A DNA stretch of 64,000 nucleotides from Diaminobutyricimonas sp. LJ205 (GCF_009755725.1 NZ_CP046619.1:930001-994000), one strand, 5' to 3'; shown: positions 53,215-62,261, counted from the first letter of the stretch. Numbers and translations: made by a program. Notes: generated by a model from the sequence alone, not told the origin.

Positions 53215-54168
53215 TTGTCAAAGGTAAACACGGTACTGGGAACCATCCCGGCCGAAGAATTGGGCCTCGTGGCCGTCCACGAGCACATCGGCTACGGCAT
53301 GCCCGGCAGCGAGCTGGACAGCAAGTGGTGGAAGACGCCGGAACAGGCATACGAGGAGACCGTGCCGAAACTGCGCGCCTTTCACGAGTACGGCGGCGGC
53401 ACCTTCGTCGACGCCACCGGCATCTGCAACGGCCGCGACATCGACTACTACAAGTCCCTGTCGAAGAAGACCGGCGTGCACATCGTGGCCTGCACCGGCT
53501 TCGTCGGCGGCGACACCGCGCTGGCGCACTTCGCCCGCGCCAGCGTCGACTACCTGGCCAAGGTCTTCATCCACGAGATCACCGTCGGCATCGGCGACAC
53601 CGGCAGCAAGGCCGGCGTCATCAAGGTCGGTGTCAGTCGCGGGGGACGGATGACGGAGCTCGACAAGCGCATCTACCGGGCTGCTGCCCGGGCATCCGTC
53701 GCGACCGGCGTGCCGATCCTCACCCACCTGGCCATCGACCCGCAGCCCGCGGTCGACATCTTCCGCGAGGAGGGTCTGCCGCTGGACCGTGTGCTGTTCG
53801 GGCACGCCGATGACGGACTGAACGCACCGATCACCCCGCACGACTACATTGCCGCGCAGGGCGGTCGCATCGGCTTCGACACCTTCGGCTACGAGACCGA
53901 GCTCGAGGACCCGCCGTTTTGGGCCCGCCCCCGTAAGGAGCGTCTGGACCACTTCGTCGACCTGGTTCACAAGGGATACCTCGACCTGCTGCTCGTCTCG
54001 GCTGACGCGAACTGCAGCCCGCTCGGCTGGCCAGGCGTGAAGGGTCACACCGTGAACTACATCTTCGAGCAGATGATCCCCGACTTCCGCGCCGCCGGTC
54101 TCGACGAGGCGACGATCGACAAGATCCTCATCGACAACCCGGCCGACTTCCTGTCGATCAAGCTCTGA
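53215..54168 (+). CDS. Phosphotriesterase-family hydrolase (lactonase-like)
   Basis: This is a 317-aa protein. I prefer TTG 53215, eight nt after TAAGG; the GTG at 53206 overlaps that site. The amidohydrolase-type binuclear metal centre is intact: H22 and H24 (AVHEH), the lysine to be carbamylated K137 (AGVIKVGVS), H171 (ILTHL), H197 (FGHAD) and D264 (VSADAN). Most bacterial phosphotriesterase-family enzymes are lactonases, so ring opening of a lactone is the likely reaction. It is second in the catabolic operon, 45 nt after its inactive paralogue. Confidence 0.88.
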   Translation: MSKVNTVLGTIPAEELGLVAVHEHIGYGMPGSELDSKWWKTPEQAYEETVPKLRAFHEYGGGTFVDATGICNGRDIDYYKSLSKKTGVHIVACTGFVGGDTALAHFARASVDYLAKVFIHEITVGIGDTGSKAGVIKVGVSRGGRMTELDKRIYRAAARASVATGVPILTHLAIDPQPAVDIFREEGLPLDRVLFGHADDGLNAPITPHDYIAAQGGRIGFDTFGYETELEDPPFWARPRKERLDHFVDLVHKGYLDLLLVSADANCSPLGWPGVKGHTVNYIFEQMIPDFRAAGLDEATIDKILIDNPADFLSIKL

Positions 54169-54237
54169 CCCCTCACCACCTTCACCCTCAACCACCGCAC
54201 CGACCGGGACAGCCGGACACAAGAAAGCGAGAGAGCA

Positions 54238-55371
54238 ATGCAGCCCTCGGAAATCAAGAACCTGAACATCGCCATCATCGGCGCCGGTTACGGCGGCGCG
54301 GCCGCAGCCAAGGCCCTGAGCCTGCTGGGCGCCACCGTCAACGTGTACGAGCAGGCACCCTTTTCCGGTGAGGTCGGCGCCGGCATCGGCCTGCGTCCGG
54401 CGACCATGCAGCGGTTCCGCCAGTGGGGGATCTTCGACGACATCGCAAAGGTGACCTCGCCGAGCGACTACTTCGAGATCCTCACCGCGACCGGTGAGCC
54501 GATCATGAAGGATGCCTGGCCCGAGTCCGGCGACCTCAAGCAGACCCACCTCATCCACCGCCGGGACTTCATCGACGCCCTGCTCGGTGTGCTTCCGGAG
54601 GGCATGGTGCACTTCAACCACCGGCTCGAGAAGATCGAGGACAAGGGCGAGCGCGCCGTGCTCACCTTCGCGGACGGCAAGACCGTCGAGGCCGACCTGG
54701 TCATCGGCGCCGACGGCATCAAGTCGGCGGTGCGTGAGCAGCTGTTCAGCAAGAAGGGCCCGGTGTTCGCCGGCGAGCACGCGTACCGCGCGGTGATCTC
54801 GATCGACGCCGCCCACGGCATGGTCGTCGACGACAACCTCCGGATGTACATCGGCCATGGCACGAAGGTCTACCTGCTGCCGCTGCGTCACCGCGGCCAG
54901 GTGTCCTTCGACGTCACGGCGCTGAACTCCGACGGCACCTGGACGCCGAACGTGACCATCGATGACATGGTGAAGACCGTCGAGGGTTTCGACGAGCGGC
55001 TGGTGGCGATCACGCGCGAGCTGGACCTGTCCACGGTGAGCATCAAGGCGGTGTACGACATCGACCCGATCGACGTGTGGCACTCGGACTCCGTTGCCCT
55101 CATGGGTGATGCGGCCCACTCGATGCTGCACCACCAGGGCCAGGGAGCGAACTCGGCCATTGAAGACGCCGGCGCGCTCGCCGACGCCCTCGTCGAGGCA
55201 GACTCCGTCAAGGAAGCGCTGGCCCTGTACCAGGCCACCCGCAAGCCGGTGACCGACGAACTGCAGCGCATCTCGCGTCAGGGCTGGTCCGAAGGCGAAC
55301 TCGACGACGTCTTCCCCGGCCAGAAGCCGGCCGCCCAGTCCGCGGCTCCGGTTCAGGGGCAGGCAGGCTAG
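54238..55371 (+). CDS. FAD-dependent aromatic-type monooxygenase
   Basis: This is a 377-aa group A flavin monooxygenase. The dinucleotide-binding GAGYGGAAAAKAL (about 16-28), the DG motif DLVIGADGIKSAVR (about 158-171) and the GD motif ALMGDAAHSMLHHQGQGAN (about 287-305) are intact. The pattern resembles salicylate and 6-hydroxynicotinate hydroxylases, which use NAD(P)H and O2 to hydroxylate, sometimes with decarboxylation, ring acids. It sits between the lactonase-like and esterase genes, with 5 nt to the latter. The product may be ring-opened to a lactone or ester handled by the hydrolases around it. Confidence 0.88.
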   Translation: MQPSEIKNLNIAIIGAGYGGAAAAKALSLLGATVNVYEQAPFSGEVGAGIGLRPATMQRFRQWGIFDDIAKVTSPSDYFEILTATGEPIMKDAWPESGDLKQTHLIHRRDFIDALLGVLPEGMVHFNHRLEKIEDKGERAVLTFADGKTVEADLVIGADGIKSAVREQLFSKKGPVFAGEHAYRAVISIDAAHGMVVDDNLRMYIGHGTKVYLLPLRHRGQVSFDVTALNSDGTWTPNVTIDDMVKTVEGFDERLVAITRELDLSTVSIKAVYDIDPIDVWHSDSVALMGDAAHSMLHHQGQGANSAIEDAGALADALVEADSVKEALALYQATRKPVTDELQRISRQGWSEGELDDVFPGQKPAAQSAAPVQGQAG

Positions 55372-55376
55372 ACACC

Positions 55377-56309
55377 ATGACAGTGCATCCTGAAATCGCC
55401 AAGATCCTCGCCACCCTGCCGCCAGCCGATCACGGCACCCGGCCGGACCCGGCGGCGAAACGCGCCGGAGATGAGGCATTCATCCCGCCGCTCGAGGCTC
55501 GGGCGCAGGTGCATTCGGTTCAGGATGTCACCGCGACAACACTGTCCGGTGAGGTTCCCGTGAGGATCTACACGCCGGTCGAGGCCGACTCCTACGGGCT
55601 GATCGTGTACTTCCACGGCGGTGCCTTCTTCTCCGGCAGCCTGGACACGCACGACCACGTCGCGCGTGCCCTGGCGAAGGAGACCGGGCACAAGGTCATC
55701 TCGGCTGGCTTCCGGTTGGTTCCGGAAGCCGCCTACCCGGCCAGCCTGCGCGACAGCTACGGGGTGGTCCGCTGGGCGGCCGAGCAGGGGGAGACCCTGG
55801 GCTGGGACGGTCGGAACCTCGCCATCGCCGGCGACAGCTCCGGCGGCAACTTCGTGGCCGCGGTCGCGGCGATGGCCCACGACAACGGCTTCGACCGGAT
55901 CACCCACCAGGTGCTGTTCTACCCGTCCGTGGACCTGGACTTCGACGTCGACCGCTACGCGTCGCTGCGGGAGAACGCCGAGGGGTACGGGCTGGAGACG
56001 GCTGGCCTGAAACCGTGGAACTCTTTCTACATCGAGAGTGGCGCGGATCCGGCGGATCCGCTGGTGTCACCGATCAAGCGGACGGACCTGTCCGGTTTGC
56101 CGCCTGCCTTGATCATCACCGCCGAATACGATCCGCTGCGAGACGAAGGCGAGCTCTACGGCCAGCGTCTCGCCGACGCCGGTGTGGAGGTCACGGTCAG
56201 TCGGTACGCCGGCGCCAACCACGGATTCGTGCAGAACTTCTTTTGGATTCCGGAGTACTACCAGGCCTTCGTCGAGACCGGTGCATTCTTGAATCGGCCA
56301 CGACCATGA
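55377..56309 (+). CDS. Alpha/beta hydrolase, hormone-sensitive lipase (HSL) family
   Basis: This is a 310-aa esterase. The oxyanion motif HGGAFFSG (about 82-89) and nucleophile GDSSGGN with S154 define the HSL family. A later acid (AEYDPLRDEGELY) and the His near the end (GANHGF) complete the triad. It is cytoplasmic. Its stop overlaps the MBL hydrolase start (ATGA), so the two are made together. It probably cleaves a carboxylic ester of the pathway. Confidence 0.9.
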   Translation: MTVHPEIAKILATLPPADHGTRPDPAAKRAGDEAFIPPLEARAQVHSVQDVTATTLSGEVPVRIYTPVEADSYGLIVYFHGGAFFSGSLDTHDHVARALAKETGHKVISAGFRLVPEAAYPASLRDSYGVVRWAAEQGETLGWDGRNLAIAGDSSGGNFVAAVAAMAHDNGFDRITHQVLFYPSVDLDFDVDRYASLRENAEGYGLETAGLKPWNSFYIESGADPADPLVSPIKRTDLSGLPPALIITAEYDPLRDEGELYGQRLADAGVEVTVSRYAGANHGFVQNFFWIPEYYQAFVETGAFLNRPRP

Positions 56310-57262
56310 CCCAGGAAGTCAGCATCCACCCGCTGGTCTCGCCGTGGGGTCGGTTCGGGCTGTACAGCTTCTTCATCGACGCACCCGAGCCGGCCATCGT
56401 CGACACCGGCATCGCGTCGTCGCCAGCCGAAGGCATGATCCCTGCTCTCGAGGCTCTCGGCCGTCGGATTGAGGATGTCCGCTGGATCCTGCTGACCCAC
56501 GGCCACATTGACCACCTCGGCGGCGCCCACGCGCTGTGGGAACTCACCGGCCGACGCGCCCAGGTTGTCATCCACGAAGCGGATGCCCCGATGCTGCGCT
56601 CGCGCCGCGCCCACGTCGACGAATACCTTGCCGGACGGGCGCAGTACCTTCGCGACCCCGACGGTGAAGCGAAGGTCGCCGGCGCTGGCAACGCGGTCAT
56701 CTCCGGCGAGATGGAGCCGACCATGCTCGTGAAGGGCGGCGAGACCCTCTCGCTCGGCGGGGATGTCACCGTCTCGGTGCACTCGATCCCCGGCCACACC
56801 CCGGGGGCGGTCGCCTACGTCGTCGAGGGCCAGAACGATGTCTTCGTTGGCGACGCCGTGCAGGTGTATGGCGCTGCCAGCGGTTTCCCCGGCTACGTCG
56901 ACCCGGTCGGCTACCGCACCAGCCTGGAGTACCTGCGGGACCAGGTCCGTCCGCAGCGCCTATACCTCGGACATCCGTACCGCAACGCCGACGGCGTCCC
57001 GTACGGCGTCGAACTCGACGCCCAGCAGGCGCAGGAAGCGCTGCAGCAGAGCCTCGACCGCGAGGCGCAGATCAGCGACGCCGCGCACCGCTACCTGCAG
57101 GATGGCCTGCAGCAGACCGATTCGCCCTACTCGCCGTTCGCCCGGGTCGCCGAGGAGCTCGGCTACGAGGGCGACCCCACATTGGAGCCGTCGCCGTTCT
57201 TCACGACCATGCACGGTTACGCAACGCAGTTCGCGCAGAACACAGAAGGAGCTACGCACTGA
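56306..57262 (+). CDS. MBL-fold metallo-hydrolase
   Basis: This is a 318-aa protein. Zinc motif THGHIDHLGG (H65, H67, D69, H70) plus H in SIPGHTPGA, D in FVGDAV and H in LYLGHPYR give the full metallo-beta-lactamase set. The C-terminal 70 residues are a helical extension. Overlaps of 4 nt and 1 nt link it to the esterase and CocE/NonD genes. The substrate could be a lactone, thioester or ester, in keeping with the neighbouring hydrolases. Confidence 0.88.
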   Translation: MTQEVSIHPLVSPWGRFGLYSFFIDAPEPAIVDTGIASSPAEGMIPALEALGRRIEDVRWILLTHGHIDHLGGAHALWELTGRRAQVVIHEADAPMLRSRRAHVDEYLAGRAQYLRDPDGEAKVAGAGNAVISGEMEPTMLVKGGETLSLGGDVTVSVHSIPGHTPGAVAYVVEGQNDVFVGDAVQVYGAASGFPGYVDPVGYRTSLEYLRDQVRPQRLYLGHPYRNADGVPYGVELDAQQAQEALQQSLDREAQISDAAHRYLQDGLQQTDSPYSPFARVAEELGYEGDPTLEPSPFFTTMHGYATQFAQNTEGATH

Positions 57263-58983
57263 TGGCAGACATCACGTGGGATGCCGGTGGGCAGACGATT
57301 TCCATTCGCAAGGACCTCCGAGTGCCGATGCGCGACGGCGTCGAGCTCGCCGCGGACGCCTACCAGGGTGTTGACGACAAGCCGCGTCCTGCGCTGGTCG
57401 CCCTGAGCCCGTACGGCAAGGAGTTGCAGGCCCTCGCCCTGACGACCCCGCCGCAGCGACGCCCCAGCCCGATGTGGGACGGCTGCATCGAGGCCGGCGA
57501 CATCGCCCGCATCGTCGCTGAGGACTACGTCCACGTCATCGGCGACCTGCGTGGCTCCGGGGCATCCGGCGGCGAGCACATCGGCAACTACAACGCCGGG
57601 GGAGTCTCGCTCGGCCAGGATGCCTACGACTTCATCGAGTGGGTCGCCGCGCAGCCCTGGTGCGACGGCAACGTCGGCATGGTCGGCATCTCCTACTTCG
57701 GCTCGATGCAGGTGCTGGCCGCGGCCGAGCGCCCGCCGAGCCTGAAGGCGATCTTCGTCAGCGGCGGCCACTACGACTTCTACGAGACCACGTACCACGG
57801 CGGCGTCATGTGGTTCATGCCGCGCGCCGCCCGCGAGGGTCGCGGCGGCGACTCGGGCTGGGCGTTCACCGACAACGTCAAGTCCCGGATGATCGAGAAG
57901 TACTCGCCCGAAGAGCTGAAGGAACTGGTCGCGAAGCGGCTGCAGGATCCGGATGTCGCGGCCTGGCCGAACCTCGTGCACGTGCTGCACTACCCCAAGA
58001 ACCACGAGGCCTGGTTCGACATCGTGATGAACGAGCTGGACGGCGACTGGTACGAGGAGCGCAACCCGATCACGCTGGCCCCGAACATCGACATCCCGGT
58101 CTGGCTGCAGCTTGACCAGGGCCGTGGCTGGACCCTCGACGGCACCATCGAGCTGTTCGACGCGCTGAGGGGTCCGAAGAAGCTGACCATCGGCCCGTAC
58201 CCGCCGATGCAGTCGCGCCCGTTCATCGAAGAGCACGACAAGATGTTCCGCTGGTACGACTACTGGATCAAGGGCATCGACAACGGCGTAATGGACGAGC
58301 CGGCCGTCAGCGTCTTCGTCGAAGGCTCGCGGGAAACCGTGACCGCCGACCAGTGGCCGCCGAAGGAGGTCGAGTACAAGTCGCTCTACCTGCGTCCGCG
58401 GCACAAACTCTCCGCCGAGCCGGAACTGATGGGCGCCGAGTACGCGGCCCCGGACGGTTTCTACCAGGCACCGCTGACGGTGACCGACAAGGTCGAGATC
58501 ATCAACTGGAGCACCGCGCCGTTCGAGGAAGACACCGAGATGATCGGCACCGGCGCAGCGCACATCTTCGCCGAGATCGACCAAGTCGACACCAACTTCA
58601 TCATGCGGCTGTGGGATGCCGCCCCGAACGGCAAGCGGCAGCTGGTCACCACCGGTTACCTCAAGGCCTCGCACCGTGAGCTCGACGAGCGCACCACCGA
58701 GGGCAACCCGTTCCACCCGCACACCCGCACCGAGCCGGTGGAGCCGGGCAAGATCGAGGAGTACGTGCTGCGCCTCTACCCGTTCGCGAACACGTTCAAG
58801 CCGGGTCACCGGCTGGTGGTGGAGCTGTCGAACGCCGAGCCGCTGGTGGACGAGCACAACTCGCTGCTGCCGCCGGATGCCTTCCACCTGCCGGTGGGTC
58901 GCCCGGTCACGCACAAGATCTACCGTGATGCGGCGCACCCGTCCCGGCTGGTCCTCCCGTTCACGACGCGGAAGGCCGACTGA
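57262..58983 (+). CDS. CocE/NonD-family hydrolase
   Basis: This is a 573-aa protein; the start shares one base with the previous stop. The alpha/beta hydrolase core (S15 peptidase fold) has VPMRDGVELAADAY, DLRGSGASGGE and nucleophile GISYFG with S144. The C-terminal 200 residues are the jelly-roll beta domain typical of CocE, starting near YAAPDGFYQAPLTV. The family hydrolyses esters and amides, such as cocaine esterase and glutaryl acylases, and NonD-type proteins act in polyketide lactone pathways. It is the last gene of this operon. Confidence 0.88.
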   Translation: MADITWDAGGQTISIRKDLRVPMRDGVELAADAYQGVDDKPRPALVALSPYGKELQALALTTPPQRRPSPMWDGCIEAGDIARIVAEDYVHVIGDLRGSGASGGEHIGNYNAGGVSLGQDAYDFIEWVAAQPWCDGNVGMVGISYFGSMQVLAAAERPPSLKAIFVSGGHYDFYETTYHGGVMWFMPRAAREGRGGDSGWAFTDNVKSRMIEKYSPEELKELVAKRLQDPDVAAWPNLVHVLHYPKNHEAWFDIVMNELDGDWYEERNPITLAPNIDIPVWLQLDQGRGWTLDGTIELFDALRGPKKLTIGPYPPMQSRPFIEEHDKMFRWYDYWIKGIDNGVMDEPAVSVFVEGSRETVTADQWPPKEVEYKSLYLRPRHKLSAEPELMGAEYAAPDGFYQAPLTVTDKVEIINWSTAPFEEDTEMIGTGAAHIFAEIDQVDTNFIMRLWDAAPNGKRQLVTTGYLKASHRELDERTTEGNPFHPHTRTEPVEPGKIEEYVLRLYPFANTFKPGHRLVVELSNAEPLVDEHNSLLPPDAFHLPVGRPVTHKIYRDAAHPSRLVLPFTTRKAD

Positions 58984-58992
58984 GTCCGCGTC

Positions 58993-59033
58993 CGTGCCCG
59001 TTTGGAACGTTTGAGTCCGCTCGAGCGGGCACG
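58993..59033. terminator. Hairpin after the catabolic operon
   Basis: CGTGCCCG (58993-59000) and CGGGCACG (59026-59033) form a perfect 8-base stem ten nt after the CocE/NonD stop, between convergent genes. There is no T-run, so termination is only likely. Confidence 0.45.
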
Positions 59034-59074
59034 AACGTCCCGAACAGGCACAGACGGTGGCGCGCTCACCGTTC

Positions 59075-59130
59075 CGGTGGTTGAGGAGCGCCGCGAGCGA
59101 AGCGAGTGACGCGTCTCGAAACTCCGCGGC
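59075..59130. repeat. Dispersed actinobacterial intergenic repeat
   Basis: The block has GGTGGTTGAGGAGCG, GCGAGCGAAGCGAG and ACGCGTCTCGAAAC in order. Its second half recurs at 62008-62039 and, inverted, at 62193-62220. It is a non-coding repeat of the kind scattered through Microbacteriaceae intergenic regions. Confidence 0.7.
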
Positions 59131-59146
59131 GGATCTCAGAGTCGCG

Positions 59147-59974
59147 TCACGCCTTCCGGGCCGTCACCAACAGGTACTCCCACTCGAGGTCACCCGATCC
59201 CTTGTCGAACCGCCGGGCCAGGTCGGCAAGGTCGCGATCCAGCGCCGCGACACGCTCCGGATCATCCGCGATGTTGCGGTAGGCCGCGATCGTCGGACCG
59301 TAATGCGTCTTGAAATAGCTGCAGAACTCCTCACCCGAACCGAACTTGGTGACCGGCAGCGTCTTGCGGGTCGCCGTGAACTCGGTCACTCGGTCTCCGA
59401 GCAGGGACCGCACATGCTCCTCGTCGCCCCAGCGAGGCGGCGGGGTGGCGCCCGGAGGGGGCGGGGCAGCGTACGGCTTCATGGTGGCGAACATCTGGCC
59501 GATGAAGCCCTCGGGTGTCCAGTTGATCAGTCCGATGGTGCCACCGGTTCGGCAGACCCGGAGCATCTCGCTGGCGCTGGCCTCGTGGTGTGGGGCGAAC
59601 ATGATTCCCACGGTGGAGATGACTGCGTCGAACTCACCGTCGGCGAATGGCAGGTCCTCGGCATCCGCCTGCTGCCAATCGAGCTGGACGCCGAGCTCCA
59701 CGGCGCGGCGCTTGCCGACCTGCAGCAACTCCGGAGTCAGGTCGGTGGCCACGACGTCGGCTCCGGCCTGCGCGGCCGGAATGGCGGCGTTGCCCGATCC
59801 TGCGGCGATGTCGAGCACTCGCTGGCCATCGCCGATGGCGCAGGCCTCGACGATCGTGGTCCCCAGTTCGGAGATGAGATCGGACGCGAGTGTGGGGTAA
59901 TCCCCGAGCGCCCACATCGTGCGGTGTTTCGCTTTCAACGCCTTGTCGGCGTCGGTGTTGGTGGTCTCGCTCAT
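59147..59974 (-). CDS. SAM-dependent class I methyltransferase
   Basis: This is a 275-aa protein; AAGGG precedes ATG 59974, and the frame's further N-terminal 20 codons are not used. SAM motif I is VLDIAAGSGNAAI, motif post-I is VVATDLTPELL, and motif II/III lies at DLPFADGEFDAVIS and TGGTIGLINWTPEG. It is a small-molecule or quinone-type methyltransferase; the substrate is unknown. It follows the SRPBCC-like gene by 40 nt on the same strand, so they may be cotranscribed. Confidence 0.85.
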   Translation of the reverse strand: MSETTNTDADKALKAKHRTMWALGDYPTLASDLISELGTTIVEACAIGDGQRVLDIAAGSGNAAIPAAQAGADVVATDLTPELLQVGKRRAVELGVQLDWQQADAEDLPFADGEFDAVISTVGIMFAPHHEASASEMLRVCRTGGTIGLINWTPEGFIGQMFATMKPYAAPPPPGATPPPRWGDEEHVRSLLGDRVTEFTATRKTLPVTKFGSGEEFCSYFKTHYGPTIAAYRNIADDPERVAALDRDLADLARRFDKGSGDLEWEYLLVTARKA

Positions 59975-60014
59975 CGTGTTCCCTTCGTTCGGGACGGATG
60001 TCACCGGCCTAACG

Positions 60015-60740
60015 TCACTCGCTGGAGGCGACATCCCTCTCGGTCGACGTGCCGTGGGCGGCCGCGTCCTTCATCCTGGCCTCGGCCCTCTCCTTGATCA
60101 TCGGCAGCCCGAGCTTGCGGATCGCGATGATCCCGGCCGAGATCGGACCCCAGTACAGCCGGAACCTGCGCCGCGCTTCCGCATCGGTGGTGGCGACGCG
60201 GGTGCGCGTGATCAGCAGCGAACTCTGGTCGCTGATCGGCCGCGCCTCGATGGTCACGACGATCTTGGCGTAGCCCGGCTGGTTGAACGCGATGAACTCT
60301 TCCATTGGCAGCGACGCGAACTTCACGTCGCGCTTCCACGGCTGCGCGTAGGCGCCGAGCACCATCCGGCGCCCCGGGTCCCAGTCCAGCAGCCCCCAGC
60401 CCAGCCCCTCGGTCTCGGCGACGAGTCCGCGCGCCTCGGGCATCTTGAACTCTTCGCCTCGTGCCATCGACGGCACCGAGCGCAGCCAGAACAGCGCCTT
60501 GATCGGCGGCGACTGCCACAGGTCGATGTCCCGCGCCTCGGCGAAGGTCACCGGGCCCGGCGCGTTCACGACGGTCTCGTTGTACTCGTCGACTTCCGGT
60601 TTCGGGATGATCCGGTCGAGCGTCTCATCGGCCGGGTGGTTCTCGGGCTGGCCGTATCTCGCCCACTTCACTGCGGAATAGCCGACGAGCGCCAGAACCG
60701 CTGCTGCAATCAGTCCGAACAGTGCCCTCAGGGGATTCAT
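60015..60740 (-). CDS. Membrane-anchored SRPBCC-like protein
   Basis: This is a 241-aa protein. ATG 60740 has GGAGG six nt upstream; GTG 60743 is too close to it. An N-terminal hydrophobic helix (LFGLIAAAVLALVGYSAVKW) is followed by a domain with DRIIPKPEVDEYNETVVNA, DWDPGRRMVLGAYAQPW and SSLLITRTRVATTDAEARRR. The layout of a ligand-binding START/SRPBCC fold is likely, but I recall this only as a hypothetical actinobacterial family. It has no catalytic motif. Confidence 0.65.
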   Translation of the reverse strand: MNPLRALFGLIAAAVLALVGYSAVKWARYGQPENHPADETLDRIIPKPEVDEYNETVVNAPGPVTFAEARDIDLWQSPPIKALFWLRSVPSMARGEEFKMPEARGLVAETEGLGWGLLDWDPGRRMVLGAYAQPWKRDVKFASLPMEEFIAFNQPGYAKIVVTIEARPISDQSSLLITRTRVATTDAEARRRFRLYWGPISAGIIAIRKLGLPMIKERAEARMKDAAAHGTSTERDVASSE

Positions 60741-60849
60741 CACGTACCTCCGGTCGTGTCAGATCTGCATTTCAGTATTTCCCCGCACCTGTGGAGCCGC
60801 TAGGTGTGAGACTGAAGCCGAGACATCCGCAAACCAGAAGGAGCTGTCA

Positions 60850-61977
60850 ATGGCAGACGCCGACAACCGTGTGGCCGTGTACATCGACTTCGATAACATC
60901 GTCATCTCGCGCTACAACCAGGTATACGGGCGCGGAGCGTTCCAGTCCGACCGGGTGAAGAATGTCGTGGTCACCGACCCGACCGCCAACCAGGACGTGG
61001 TGGCCCGCATCCGGCAGGCCACCGTCGACATCGGAGCGATCCTCGACTACGCGTCGTCGTTTGGCCCGATCGTGATCAGCCGCGCCTATGCCGACTGGTC
61101 GCAGCCGGTGAATTCCGGGTACCGCAAGCAGCTGATCGACCGGGCGATCGACTTGACCCAGATGTTCCCGCTCTCGGCGACCAAGAACGGCGCCGACATC
61201 CGCCTGGCCATCGACGTCGTGGAGGACATGTTCCGCCTGAACGACGTCACCCACGTGGTGCTGGTGGCCGGCGATTCCGACTACGTCGCCCTCGCCCAGC
61301 GGGTCAAGCGCCTCGGACGCTACATCATCGCCGTCGGCGTCGCCGGCGCGACGAGCAAGTCGCTGCCCGCCGCCTGCAACGAGTTCAGCCTGTACGACGA
61401 CCTGCCGGGCATCGGCACGGACGAGGTGGAGACCGATGGCGCGGCTCCGGATTCGATGGTTCCGGATGTCGCTGCCCGGGATGCCGCGACGGCCGCAGCC
61501 ACCGCACCGGTTGCCGCGCCGCCCGAGCCGACCGGCGCGAAGGCACCGGCCGCCAAGAAGGCCCCGAGGGAGAAGGTTGCGGTCGAGAAGACCACCGCAC
61601 AGAAGGCTCCCGCAAGGAAGACGGCGGCGACCAAGGCCACCGACCTGCTGTTCCAGCAGCCCATGGTGGAGCCGGAGACGGACGACGACGATGACGAGCC
61701 CGGCGCCGGCGCCGGTGAGCAGGCCGCCAAGATGTCACCGCGGGCGGCGACCAAGCTGCTGCGCCGGGCGCTCGAGCTCGGCCACGACAAGGCCGGCGAT
61801 GACGAGTGGCTGCACACCTCGGCGGTGAAGCAGCAGATCAAGCGGATGGACCCGTCGTTCCACGAGAAGTCCCTCGGCTACAGCTCGTTCACCGACTTCG
61901 TGAAGTCCCGGTCGAACTTCGCCGAGTTCGACAAGAGCTCGAACGGGCAGCGGGTGCGGATGCGGGTGGCGGACTAG
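60850..61977 (+). CDS. NYN-domain (LabA-like) RNase with C-terminal OST-HTH/LOTUS domain
   Basis: This is a 375-aa protein with AAGGAG before its ATG. Residues 8-175 are a NYN PIN-like domain: YIDFDNIVISRYN with two Asp, KNGADIRLAIDVVED, and VVLVAGDSDYVALAQRVKRLG, the acidic metal site of NYN nucleases. A Lys/Ala/Pro-rich disordered linker (about 190-290) leads to an OST-HTH/LOTUS domain (SPRAATKLLRRALELG and SLGYSSFTDFVKSRSNF), which binds RNA or G-quadruplexes. It is probably an RNA-processing enzyme. It is monocistronic. Confidence 0.9.
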   Translation: MADADNRVAVYIDFDNIVISRYNQVYGRGAFQSDRVKNVVVTDPTANQDVVARIRQATVDIGAILDYASSFGPIVISRAYADWSQPVNSGYRKQLIDRAIDLTQMFPLSATKNGADIRLAIDVVEDMFRLNDVTHVVLVAGDSDYVALAQRVKRLGRYIIAVGVAGATSKSLPAACNEFSLYDDLPGIGTDEVETDGAAPDSMVPDVAARDAATAAATAPVAAPPEPTGAKAPAAKKAPREKVAVEKTTAQKAPARKTAATKATDLLFQQPMVEPETDDDDDEPGAGAGEQAAKMSPRAATKLLRRALELGHDKAGDDEWLHTSAVKQQIKRMDPSFHEKSLGYSSFTDFVKSRSNFAEFDKSSNGQRVRMRVAD

Positions 61978-61996
61978 GGGCGCCAGCCCGCCCGGT

Positions 61997-62235
61997 GGCC
62001 CCGGAGCGCCCGAGCGCAGCGAGGACGCGTCTCGAAACCGGGGGCGGGATCGGGCATTCCGGCGACGACCCCTCCGTTTTTGCTATGTCACTCTGAAGTG
62101 ACATAGCAAAAAACGCACTACCGCCCCCGGAATGCGATGAACGGTAGTGCGCTTCTCAACCACCGGCAAAGGCCCGCGGCATCCGGAAAGGTGGTTTCAG
62201 ACGCGTGGTTCGCTGCGCTCGGGGGCTCCGGGGCC
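61997..62235. repeat. Composite palindromic element: 43-bp inverted repeats around two hairpins
   Basis: Outer arms at 61997-62039 and 62193-62235 are inverted copies of about 43 bp with few differences, sharing ACGCGTCT-type and CGCTGCGCTCGG-type cores. Inside are a perfect 16-base stem with CTGA loop (62077-62112) and a second 10-base stem (62114-62123 with 62142-62151). It fills almost all of the 284-bp gene-free stretch between the NYN and NIPSNAP genes. Confidence 0.7.
62077..62112. terminator. Perfect long hairpin, probable bidirectional terminator
   Basis: Arms 62077-62092 and 62097-62112 are exact 16-base complements ending in five T or A residues, with a 4-nt loop. An A/T-flanked stem like this terminates in both directions, and it lies between convergent genes. 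Confidence 0.7.
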
Positions 62236-62261
62236 GCCGGCTTCGCGGCGACTACGGGTGA

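Noticed and set aside
53218-55479. 753-aa minus-strand frame across the catabolic operon
   Set aside because: His/Val/Asp-rich shadow of the phosphotriesterase and monooxygenase genes.
57217-58938. 573-aa minus-strand frame opposite the CocE/NonD gene
   Set aside because: Same length as the real gene by codon-phase mirroring; no family motif.
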